Shown here one piece after another: positions 1 through 5,884 of a stretch of DNA of 7,265 nt; positions within the stretch are counted from its first letter, which is position 1, and each line of letters opens with the position of its first letter. The DNA is from an uncultured Georgenia sp. (GTDB lineage: Bacteria > Actinomycetota > Actinomycetes > Actinomycetales > Actinomycetaceae). Where the stretch lies: positions 1 through 7,265 of the forward strand of contig NZ_CALGNQ010000281.1 of the NCBI RefSeq assembly GCF_937958535.1, read 5' to 3'. Both the position numbers and the translations under genes were made by a program. The notes beneath the pieces are model-generated. The model made no database searches and was not told the origin of the DNA. It saw only the letters and a program-made list of their open reading frames with translations.

Positions 1-813
1 CCGGTCGCCCCGGACACCGCCGAACCGCGCACCGGCCTGAGCATGGGCCAGCACCAGGCGATCACCACCGAGCGGTGGGGCATCACCCGCGAGGCGCAGG
101 ACGAGCTCGCGCTGCGCTCCCACCAGAACCTCGCCGCGGCCTACGAGCGCGGCTTCTTCGACGACCTCATGACCCCCTACCGGGGTGTGACGCGCGACGA
201 GTTCCTCCGTCCGGACACCTCGCTGGAGAAGCTCGGCAAGCTCCGCACCGCGTTCAGCGCACCGGGCAGCGACAACGCCACCATGACCGCGGGCAACTCC
301 ACCCCGCTCACGGACGGCGCCTCCACCGTGCTGCTCGCCTCCGAGGAGTGGGCCGCCGCGCGCGGCCTGCCCGCCCTGGCCCGCGTCGTCGACGCCGAGA
401 CCGCCGCCGTCGACTTCACCGGCGGCGCGGAGGGTCTGCTCATGGGTGGCTGCTACGCCGTCCCGCGGCTGCTCGACCGCCGCGGCCTCACCCTCGCCGA
501 CTTCGACTTCGTCGAGATCCACGAGGCCTTCGCCAGCACCGTCCTCACCACCCTCGCCGCGTGGGACGACGCCGAGTTCTGCCGCGAGCGACTCGGCCGC
601 GAGCCGCTGGGCACCGTGGACCCCGACCGGCTCAACGTCACCGGCTCCTCCCTCGCCGCGGGACACCCCTTCGGCGCCACCGGCGGACGGATCGTCGGCA
701 CCCTGGCCAAGCTCCTCGCGGAGAAGAAGGCGCAGACGGGTGAGCCCACCCGTGGCCTCATCTCCGTGTGCGCCGCCGGCGGCCAGGCCACCGCGATGAT
801 CCTGGAGGCGTGA
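1..813 (+). CDS. fadA2: Acetyl-CoA acyltransferase (thiolase), 5'-truncated, FadA2/FadI-like
   Basis: C-terminal 270 residues of a thiolase. The frame is open from base 1, so the N-terminal portion, with the nucleophilic cysteine, lies outside the window. Thiolases cleave 3-ketoacyl-CoA with CoA in beta-oxidation, or run in reverse to condense acyl-CoAs, in the cytosol. Visible family signatures, numbered from base 1, are GLSMGQHQAI near residue 13, VEIHEAFAS (His about 174), AAGHPFGATGGR (His about 222) and SVCAAGGQA (Cys about 257, the acid/base cysteine). The HEAF form in place of the common NEAF is typical of trifunctional-enzyme-beta/FadI-like thiolases. The stop TGA overlaps the start of the reductase gene by one base (TGATG), so the two are probably translationally coupled. 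The symbol rests on the fadA2-fabG4-htdX gene set of Mycobacterium tuberculosis. The family call is secure; chain-length preference is unknown. Confidence 0.93.
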   Translation, partial: PVAPDTAEPRTGLSMGQHQAITTERWGITREAQDELALRSHQNLAAAYERGFFDDLMTPYRGVTRDEFLRPDTSLEKLGKLRTAFSAPGSDNATMTAGNSTPLTDGASTVLLASEEWAAARGLPALARVVDAETAAVDFTGGAEGLLMGGCYAVPRLLDRRGLTLADFDFVEIHEAFASTVLTTLAAWDDAEFCRERLGREPLGTVDPDRLNVTGSSLAAGHPFGATGGRIVGTLAKLLAEKKAQTGEPTRGLISVCAAGGQATAMILEA

Positions 814-2174
814 TGAGCGACACCTACCTCGACCTCGTCTCCAGCGGCTGGGGCCGCACCGTCGCGGGGAAGCTCGGGCTGCCCCAACCGGTCGAGCTGC
901 GCCGCACCGACCCGGACAGCGTCGACCGCCCGCTCGTCCCGGGCCCCGTGCTCGTGCTCGACGGCGGCACCTCCGTCCGTGCTGCGGACACCGTGGCCGA
1001 GGCCCTCCTCGGCTGGGAGCTCGACGTGCGCCGCGACCCCGAGGAGCTGGCCAAGGGCCGCCGCTGGGGTGCCGTCGTCGTCGTGCTCACCGACATCGCC
1101 TCGCCGGCGCACATCGGCGCCCCCGCCCTGGCCCTGGGCGGCGTGCTGCGCCGGCTGGCACCCGGCGGGCGGGTCGTCACCCTCTCCCGGCGGGCCGAGG
1201 ACGCCACCGACCCGACCGTCGCCGCGGCCCGGCTCGGGGTCGACGGGTTCCTGCGGTCGCTGGCCAAGGAGCTGCGCGCGGGCGCCACCGGCAACGGGCT
1301 CGTCCTGGCCGACGACCTCCCGGTGGACGCACCGGCGGCGCTCGGCGCGCTGCGCTTCTTCCTCTCCGCCCGCTCCGCCTTCGTCTCCGGGCAGCTGCTC
1401 CCCGTCGTCTCCGCCGACGGCGCGGTCCCCTCCGACTGGACCCGTCCCCTGACCGGGAAGGTCGCCGTCGTCACCGGGGCCGCCCGCGGCATCGGCGCGG
1501 CGGTCGTCGAGGTGCTCGCCCGGGACGGCGCCCGCGTGGTCGGCGTCGACGTCCCGGCTGCCGGGGAGTCGCTGAGCCGGGTGATGAACGCCGTCCGCGG
1601 CAGCGCCCTCCAGCTGGACATCACCGCGCACGACGCCGCCGACCGGATCCTCACCCACATCCGCGAGCGCCACGGCCGGCTCGACGTCGTCGTCCACAAC
1701 GCCGGGATCCTGCGCGACAAACTGCTCGCCAACATGACCCCGGACCGCTGGGACGACCTCCTCGCCGTCAACATCCTCGCCCCGCTGCGGATGAACGAGA
1801 CGTTCGCCCGCGAGCTCGGGGAGGGCGGCCGCGTCATCTCGCTGGCCTCGACGTCCGGGATCGCCGGCAACCGCGGGCAGACGAACTACGCCACCGCCAA
1901 GGCCGGGATCATCGGCATGACGCGGGCGCTGGCCCCGGTGCTGGCGGGCCGCGGGGCGACCGCCAACGCGGTCGCCCCCGGGTTCATCGAGACCGAGATG
2001 ACGGCCTCCATCCCGCCGGTGCCGCGACAGGTGGCCCGGCGGGCGAACACGCTGCAGCAGGGCGGCAAGCCGGTCGACGTCGCCGAGGCGATCGCCTTCC
2101 TCGCCTCTCCGCAGGCAGGCGGGATCAACGGACAGACGCTGCGCGTGTGCGGCCAGAACCTCGTGGGGCAGTGA
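813..2174 (+). CDS. fabG4: 3-oxoacyl-ACP/CoA reductase, high-molecular-weight FabG4 type (SDR)
   Basis: A 453-residue short-chain dehydrogenase/reductase that reduces 3-ketoacyl thioesters with NAD(P)H. It is about 200 residues longer than ordinary FabG. The extra N-terminal half (about 1-205) corresponds to the degenerate flavodoxin-like Rossmann domain of the mycobacterial FabG4 class (454 residues in M. tuberculosis). The C-terminal half is a complete SDR: TGAARGIG cofactor motif (221-228), HNAG (295-298), Asn320, Ser346, Tyr359 and Lys363 as the catalytic tetrad, and VAPGFIETEM (388-397). The ATG at 813 is chosen because GGAGG sits four bases upstream (804-808) and the start overlaps the thiolase stop. 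An in-frame upstream start at 768 would add a low-complexity Arg-rich tail inside the thiolase gene. The stop at 2174 overlaps the dehydratase start in the same TGATG manner. The exact substrate (CoA or ACP ester) is not visible. Confidence 0.93.
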   Translation: MSDTYLDLVSSGWGRTVAGKLGLPQPVELRRTDPDSVDRPLVPGPVLVLDGGTSVRAADTVAEALLGWELDVRRDPEELAKGRRWGAVVVVLTDIASPAHIGAPALALGGVLRRLAPGGRVVTLSRRAEDATDPTVAAARLGVDGFLRSLAKELRAGATGNGLVLADDLPVDAPAALGALRFFLSARSAFVSGQLLPVVSADGAVPSDWTRPLTGKVAVVTGAARGIGAAVVEVLARDGARVVGVDVPAAGESLSRVMNAVRGSALQLDITAHDAADRILTHIRERHGRLDVVVHNAGILRDKLLANMTPDRWDDLLAVNILAPLRMNETFARELGEGGRVISLASTSGIAGNRGQTNYATAKAGIIGMTRALAPVLAGRGATANAVAPGFIETEMTASIPPVPRQVARRANTLQQGGKPVDVAEAIAFLASPQAGGINGQTLRVCGQNLVGQ

Positions 2175-3061
2175 TGCGCGACCAACGGCTGGACCCCGTC
2201 CCGAGCCTCGGCTCCCTCCACAGCCGGGCCCTGGCGGCCACCGCCCGGACCACCCTGGTGCGCGGGCCCGCCCGGGACCGGCTGCCGGAGGTGGCCTACG
2301 CCGCCGAGGGCCTGCAGGCCGACCCGGCCACGCTCTCCGCCTACCAGGAGCTCCTCGGCGAACCGGGCACCGACGAGCTGCCCGCCGGCTACGTCCACGT
2401 GCTCACCTTCCCGCTGGCGATGGCGCTCATGGTGCGCCCGGACTTCCCGCTGCCGGTGCTCGGCATGGTCCACGTGGCCAACCGGGTGGAGCAGCACCGG
2501 CCGGTGCACCTCGGTGAGGAGCTCTCCGCCCGGGCACACGCGACGTCGCTGCGGGCCCACCGCCGCGGCACCCTCGTCGACCTCGTCGTCGCCGTCCGCG
2601 CCGGCGGCGAGACGGTGTGGGAGGGGACCTCGACCTACCTCGCCAAGGGCGCCCGCCCGGCGGGCGCCGCGCCGGAGGAGCCCGGGGCGACCTCCCCTGC
2701 CGAGCCGGAGGTCACCGGCGACGTCGTCGCCGTGTGGTCCCTCGGCGCGGACACGGGCCGGCGCTACGCCGAGGTGTCCGGGGACCGCAACCCGATCCAC
2801 GTCTCCCGGGCGGGGGCGCGGGTCTTCGGCTTCCCCCGGCCGATCGCCCACGGGATGTACACCGCTGCCCGGGCGCTGGCCCAGCTGCGCCGCCTGCGCG
2901 GCGACGCCTTCACCTGGGAGGTGGAGTTCGCCAGGCCGGTGCTGCTGCCCGGCCGGGTGGCGCTCTCGGTCGACCTCCGTGGGGACGCGGTGCGGTACGC
3001 CGGGCGGCACCCGAGGTCCGGCAAGCTTCATCTCTCCGGGGCGGTGACCCCGCGCACCTGA
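2174..3061 (+). CDS. htdX: MaoC-family 3-hydroxyacyl-thioester dehydratase, HtdX-like double hotdog
   Basis: A 295-residue enzyme predicted to hydrate or dehydrate enoyl/(R)-3-hydroxyacyl thioesters. The C-terminal hotdog carries the hydratase-2 motif YAEVSGDRNPIHVSRA (198-213), with catalytic Asp204 and His209, followed by GFPRPIAHGMYTAA (219-232). The N-terminal half (about 50-155) looks like a second, degenerate hotdog: LTFPLAMALMVRPDFPLP, then a helix-like stretch with VHVANRVEQHRPV. This matches the two-domain layout of HtdX (280 residues in M. tuberculosis), which lies beside fabG4 there too. The start ATG overlaps the reductase stop by one base (TGATG), with GGGG five bases before it. 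The in-frame upstream GTG at 2147 lies inside fabG4 and is less likely. This is the last gene of the operon. The next gene is convergent, with stop codons 15 bases apart and no obvious terminator between them. Confidence 0.9.
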   Translation: MRDQRLDPVPSLGSLHSRALAATARTTLVRGPARDRLPEVAYAAEGLQADPATLSAYQELLGEPGTDELPAGYVHVLTFPLAMALMVRPDFPLPVLGMVHVANRVEQHRPVHLGEELSARAHATSLRAHRRGTLVDLVVAVRAGGETVWEGTSTYLAKGARPAGAAPEEPGATSPAEPEVTGDVVAVWSLGADTGRRYAEVSGDRNPIHVSRAGARVFGFPRPIAHGMYTAARALAQLRRLRGDAFTWEVEFARPVLLPGRVALSVDLRGDAVRYAGRHPRSGKLHLSGAVTPRT

Positions 3062-3076
3062 GCGGCCTGCCCCGTC

Positions 3077-3472
3077 CTACGCGCCGCCCTCGACGAGCCG
3101 ACCCAGCGCCTCGAGGTCCCGCTCCACCATCGCCGCGTCCCGCGCGAGCTCCTCGTCGGTGAGGTCCCGCCGGCGCAGGGTGAAGACCACCTCGGCGCCC
3201 TCCGGGTGGGCCACCACCCGCATCGGGTTGGTCACCACCTCACCCGACGGGAGCCGCACCTCGTGGTCGAGCACGCCGAGTGCGTTGCGCGGGACGAAGG
3301 TGACGGTGACCCGGCCCATCGGGGAGTCGACCACCAGGGCGTCGCCGTCCCGGCGGACCTCTCCCCGGGCGAGGCCGGAGGCCCACCGGGGCAGGTTGTC
3401 GGGGTCGGCGGCGACGGCGTAGACGGCGGCGGGCGACGCCGCGACCACCCGGCTGATGTGCCTGCTCTCCAC
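3077..3472 (-). CDS. SRPBCC-family (START/polyketide-cyclase-like) small protein
   Basis: A 131-residue soluble protein with no signal peptide or membrane segment. The N-terminus (SRHISRVVAASPAAVYAVAADPDNLPRWASG) has the typical SRPBCC opening: a beta-strand, a short turn, then a helix ending in the P..W pattern. It is followed by alternating strands (VRRDGDALVVDS, VTVTFVPRN, HEVRLPSGE, EVVFTLRRR) and a long C-terminal helix (about 105-128). These folds bind hydrophobic ligands; no ligand or enzyme activity can be assigned. The start is GTG at 3472, with a weak GGGA five to eight bases upstream (CTGGGACCC). It lies 33 bases behind the EamA transporter stop on the same strand, with no terminator visible, so it probably shares the riboswitch-controlled transcript. 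Family confidence is good; function is unknown. Confidence 0.8.
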   Translation of the reverse strand: MESRHISRVVAASPAAVYAVAADPDNLPRWASGLARGEVRRDGDALVVDSPMGRVTVTFVPRNALGVLDHEVRLPSGEVVTNPMRVVAHPEGAEVVFTLRRRDLTDEELARDAAMVERDLEALGRLVEGGA

Positions 3473-3505
3473 GGGTCCCAGTGTGCGAATGCGGCCGCGG
3501 CGGTG

Positions 3506-4627
3506 CTACCCGGCGGGCTCCGGCGGCACCGCGGCCGGGTTCGCCGGGATGCGGGCGATCCGGCGGCGGGTGGAGCCGACCGCGACGGCCGCGCCGGCGA
3601 CGATGAGCACGGCTCCGGCCCAGGCGAGCGGAGAGACGAGCTCACCGAAGACGAGCGCCCCGAGGAGCATCGCCACGACCACCTCCCAGTAGGACAGCGC
3701 GGAGAGCTCGACGGCGCGCAGGTGCTTGCCGGCCAGGACGAGCAGCCCCAGCGCGAGCAGCCCGCAGACGAGGAAGAAGCCGACCGCCCAGGCCCAGTGC
3801 TGCGCCGTCATCCCGGAGAGGTCGGGGCGGGTGAGGAGCACCATGCCGGCCGTGCCGATCGCGCCGAAGGTGAAGTTCCAGAAGCTGCGGACGTCGGAGG
3901 ACATGTCGGTGCGGTAGCGGTAGCACAGCAGGGCGGCGCCGTAGAGGACGCCGGAGACAGCCGCCAGGACGTCACCGAGCAGCTGCCGCTCGGTGACGTC
4001 GAGCGGGTCGGCCTCGATGAGCCCGGCGGCCAGCACCATCCCGACGAAGCTGACGAGCACCGAGGTGAGCTCGGTGCGGTTGGGGCGCTCCTTGAGGAGC
4101 ACCCGGGCGAGCACAGTCGCCACGACCGGTCCGAGGTAGTGCAGCGCGACCGCGCGGGCGAGGTCGGTGAGCACCGTCGAGGAGAGGTAGGTGGCGAGGG
4201 AGAGCCCGAGGAAGACGCCGCCGAGCACCACCGACCAGGAGAGCCGGGTGTGCCGCAGCGCGCCCAGCCGCCGGCCGACGACGATGATCGCGAGCATGCC
4301 CAGGGCGCCGACGGTCATCCGCCCCAGGGTGAGCGCCTCGCCGATGACGGCCCCGGGCGGGGTGGACATCCGGCCGAAGACGCCGGCCAGCCCCATGGCG
4401 GTGGCGGAGGCGATGATCGCCAGGACACCGAGGCGGTGGCGCATCCGCAGGCCGGCGCGGTACCCGCTGGGGACGGCTGCGCGGGCCCGGGGCGCGGATG
4501 GGTCGGGCCCGGTGACGCGACGGCCGGGCGAAGGCGTCGCGGATGCGGTGGTGGAACCGGCGGGGTGCGGGTGGCGGGACCCGGGCCGCGCGGAGGTGTT
4601 CGCGGGGACGTCGGTGGGCGCAGCCAA
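3506..4627 (-). CDS. EamA/DMT-superfamily transporter under glycine riboswitch control
   Basis: A 373-residue inner-membrane protein with about ten hydrophobic helices in two EamA repeats. Repeat one spans about 65-205 and includes ALHYLGPVVATVLARVLLKE (161-180). Repeat two spans about 217-352 and ends SYWEVVVAMLLGALVFGE (312-329) plus a last helix. EamA proteins are mostly metabolite or amino-acid exporters. A glycine (or related amine) exporter is inferred from the upstream riboswitch, not from the protein. The start is taken as TTG at 4627 because GAGGAG (4633-4638) stands five bases upstream. This gives a Pro/Ser/Arg-rich cytosolic tail of about 60 residues before helix 1. The alternative ATG at 4444 would remove this tail and match usual EamA length (about 310), but it has no clear ribosome site and would leave a leader of over 230 bases after the riboswitch. 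The SRPBCC gene follows directly. Confidence 0.88.
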   Translation of the reverse strand: MAAPTDVPANTSARPGSRHPHPAGSTTASATPSPGRRVTGPDPSAPRARAAVPSGYRAGLRMRHRLGVLAIIASATAMGLAGVFGRMSTPPGAVIGEALTLGRMTVGALGMLAIIVVGRRLGALRHTRLSWSVVLGGVFLGLSLATYLSSTVLTDLARAVALHYLGPVVATVLARVLLKERPNRTELTSVLVSFVGMVLAAGLIEADPLDVTERQLLGDVLAAVSGVLYGAALLCYRYRTDMSSDVRSFWNFTFGAIGTAGMVLLTRPDLSGMTAQHWAWAVGFFLVCGLLALGLLVLAGKHLRAVELSALSYWEVVVAMLLGALVFGELVSPLAWAGAVLIVAGAAVAVGSTRRRIARIPANPAAVPPEPAG

Positions 4628-4680
4628 GCGAGCTCCTCAGGACGGTCACCGGCAGTGCCGGCGCAGGGTCGGGGGACGTT
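4628..4680 (-). promoter_or_regulatory. Riboswitch expression platform with ribosome binding site
   Basis: Leader between the second aptamer and the TTG start of the EamA gene. It holds two short GC hairpins (GGGGACGTTCCCC on the plus strand at 4672-4684, slightly overlapping the aptamer end, and CCGGCAGTGCCGG at 4649-4661), then the strong ribosome site GAGGAG (4633-4638). No run of U follows either hairpin, so a classic intrinsic terminator is not apparent. The minus-strand sequence CCTGAGGAGCT (4641 down to 4631) can pair with AGCTCTCAGG of aptamer II (4708 down to 4699) as two 5-bp blocks around one bulged G. Such pairing would hide the ribosome site when the aptamer is not folded. The mechanism is inferred from complementarity alone. 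Confidence 0.6.
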
Positions 4681-4854
4681 CCCCGCTCTGTCATGTGACC
4701 TGAGAGCTTTCGCGGGCCGTGGCCCGGATTTCACCGTCGGTGAGCCTGGTGGCTGCTTTCCAGAGTTGCCTCGTCGCGGCGGTATGGGGGCCTGAGAGAT
4801 TCCGGGGAGGTTGCTCCTTCGGCGCCCGCGCGGAGCGGGACTCTCCCGCCGCGG
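4681..4854 (-). promoter_or_regulatory. Tandem (two-aptamer) glycine riboswitch
   Basis: Read on the minus strand, the region carries the consensus elements of the glycine riboswitch in order. Aptamer I has GCGGGAGAG near 4851-4843, the invariant core GCGCCGAAGGAGCAACC (4825-4809), TCTCTCAGG (4799-4791) and the closing ACTCTGG. The characteristic inter-aptamer linker GGAAAGCAG follows (ending at 4753). Aptamer II has TCACCGACGGTGAAA (4743-4729), a GC hairpin GGGCCACGGCCC, AGCTCTCAGG (4708-4699) and the closing ATGACAGAGC (4694-4685). Both conserved CTCAGG cores are present, so neither aptamer looks like a decayed ghost. Glycine riboswitches usually sit before glycine-cleavage genes (ON) or Na+/alanine symporters. 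Here the first gene downstream is an EamA transporter, 53 bases away. Exact ends are approximate to about five bases. Confidence 0.95.
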
Positions 4855-4981
4855 TTCGATGGCTCTTCAGTTGTATCTCCAACCTTCTCACACGAGGCGA
4901 GCCGACGTCGACCGTGCGTCCGGAGACCGCCGCCCGGGCACGGCTGGTTGCCGGTGGTGGCCGGCCGCGCCAGGATCGGGT
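4855..4981. promoter_or_regulatory. Divergent promoter region between riboswitch and UPF0126 gene
   Basis: About 127 bases that must hold the promoter of the riboswitch transcript (minus strand) and probably that of the UPF0126 gene (plus strand). On the minus strand TACAAC (4875-4870) is a passable -10 element: it matches four of six bases of TATAAT and would place a start near 4863, just before aptamer I. No good -35 hexamer (TTGACA-like) is found 16-18 bases upstream. On the plus strand no convincing -10/-35 pair is seen, but AGGA (4972-4975) is suitably spaced for the GTG at 4982. The open frame from ATG 4859 across this stretch encodes Arg/Pro-rich, non-homologous-looking residues and is taken as non-coding. 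Confidence 0.35.
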
Positions 4982-5737
4982 GTGGCCGGCGACGTGGCAG
5001 CCCAGGTGGTCGACGTGCTCCCCGGGGTCTTCCGGGGCATCGACCTCCTCGGCGTGCTGCTCAACGGCATCCTCGGCGGCACCATCGCCCGCCGGCAGCG
5101 CTTCGACCTCGTCGGCTTCGCGGTGCTGGCGATCATCTCCGCGCTGGGCGGCGGGATGCTGCGCGACACCCTCCTTCAGGCCGGTCCGCCGGTCGCGCTC
5201 ACCGACCCGTACTACCTCGCCACCGCCCTCGTCGGGGCGGTCGTCGCCTTCCTGCTGCCGCTGCGCGGCCGGTGGTGGAACCGGGCGTTCGTCCTCGCCG
5301 ACGGCGTGGTCCTCGGCTGCTGGGCCGCGACCGGGGCGACGAAGGCGCTGGCTGCCGGGCTCGGCGTGCTGCCCGCGGTCCTGCTCGGGGTGACGACGGC
5401 GGCCGGCGGCGGCATGATCCGTGACGTCGTCGTCGGCCAGGTCCCGGCCATCTTCGGGGGCAACACGCTGTACGCGACCTCGGCGGTGTTCGCCGCCGTC
5501 TCGATGATCACCCTGCACCAGCTCGGGCACGAGACCGCCGGGATGCTCGTGGCGATCGTGGTGGGCGCGGGCGTGAGCGTCCTCGCCCGGTGGCGCCGGT
5601 GGGTGCTGCCCGACGCCGAGTCGGTGAGCCTCGGCGGGCTGTGGCCGCCGGCGCGTCGTCGGGGCGACGAGGCGGAGCCCGCCTCCCGGCTCGACAGGTG
5701 GTGGCGCCGCCGCCACACCCGCCGACGTGGGGACTGA
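4982..5737 (+). CDS. UPF0126/TRIC-family membrane protein (putative glycine transporter or cation channel)
   Basis: A 251-residue inner-membrane protein with two inverted three-helix repeats, the hallmark of UPF0126. Repeat one is GIDLLGVLLNGILGGTIARR (19-38), then FDLVGFAVLAIISALGGGMLRD ending at 62. Repeat two is RAFVLADGVVLGCWAATGATKA, then LGVTTAAGGGMIRDVVVGQ (135-153). The paired GGG-M-(L/I)-RD motifs at 56-62 and 142-148 are the kink glycines and charged pair typical of the family; GQVPAIF follows repeat two. A seventh helix (about 184-202) precedes an Arg-rich cytosolic tail. The family includes bacterial TRIC potassium channels; Pfam/InterPro also name it a glycine transporter, from mutant-fitness work as I recall it. 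GTG 4982 is preferred: it has AGGA six bases upstream and gives a normal N-terminus. The gene stands divergent from the glycine riboswitch, which favours a role in glycine handling (inference). Confidence 0.87.
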   Translation: MAGDVAAQVVDVLPGVFRGIDLLGVLLNGILGGTIARRQRFDLVGFAVLAIISALGGGMLRDTLLQAGPPVALTDPYYLATALVGAVVAFLLPLRGRWWNRAFVLADGVVLGCWAATGATKALAAGLGVLPAVLLGVTTAAGGGMIRDVVVGQVPAIFGGNTLYATSAVFAAVSMITLHQLGHETAGMLVAIVVGAGVSVLARWRRWVLPDAESVSLGGLWPPARRRGDEAEPASRLDRWWRRRHTRRRGD

Positions 5738-5753
5738 CCGGACAAACCGGACA
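5737..5753. repeat. Two-copy direct repeat ACCGGACA
   Basis: ACCGGACA occurs at 5737-5744 and again at 5746-5753, nine bases apart, just after the UPF0126 stop codon and before the DnaA-box-like cluster. It could be a small operator or a chance duplication; no function can be assigned. Confidence 0.35.
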
Positions 5754-5756
5754 GCC

Positions 5757-5823
5757 TTGTCCACAGGTTCCGGGCGCTCCCTGTGATTATGTGCACAACC
5801 CTGTGGATCGTGTCTGTGGACAG
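5757..5823. promoter_or_regulatory. Cluster of DnaA-box-like 9-mers upstream of ald
   Basis: Four elements resemble the actinobacterial DnaA box TTGTCCACA. They are a perfect copy on the plus strand at 5757-5765; TGTGCACAA at 5790-5798 (reverse complement TTGTGCACA, one mismatch); TGTGGATCG at 5802-5810 (CGATCCACA, core ATCCACA intact, two mismatches to TTATCCACA); and TGTGGACAG at 5815-5823 (CTGTCCACA, one mismatch). The last three lie on the minus strand, 12-13 bases apart. TCCACAGGTT (5760-5769) and AACCCTGTGGA (5797-5807) also form an inverted repeat with one extra base. The cluster ends 61 bases before the ald start, so it may regulate ald or titrate DnaA. An operator for an Lrp/AsnC regulator such as AldR is an alternative reading. 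The motif match is seen in the sequence; the function is inferred. Confidence 0.5.
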
Positions 5824-5884
5824 CGGACGTCAGGTGGCCGGACCGAGATCCATCACCCCTCTCAAACCTGCGAGGATGCCCCGC

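Noticed and set aside
453..1697. Minus-strand open frame of 414 codons opposite the thiolase and fabG4
   Set aside because: Low-complexity Gly/Asp/Arg composition and complete overlap with two genes whose catalytic motifs are intact.
4649..4684. Intrinsic terminator hairpins in the riboswitch leader
   Set aside because: Both are short GC hairpins without a following U-tract on the minus-strand RNA; ribosome-site sequestration explains the layout better.
3206..4795. Plus-strand open frame of 529 codons opposite the EamA and SRPBCC genes
   Set aside because: It reads through the antisense of the riboswitch and two recognisable genes; its composition is typical of a shadow frame.
4859..4981. 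Upstream ATG start (4859) for the UPF0126 gene
   Set aside because: The added about 41 residues are Arg/Pro-rich and unlike the family, the ATG lies beside the 5' end of the riboswitch on the opposite strand, and the GTG at 4982 has a well-spaced AGGA.
5757..5823. Chromosomal origin of replication (oriC)
   Set aside because: There are DnaA-like boxes but no dnaA or dnaN, no AT-rich unwinding element, and only about four boxes.
5783..5884. Upstream start for ald near 5783
   Set aside because: The extra 34 residues come from the DnaA-box-like region and extend past the known N-terminus; from ATG 5885 the catalytic residues take their canonical numbers.
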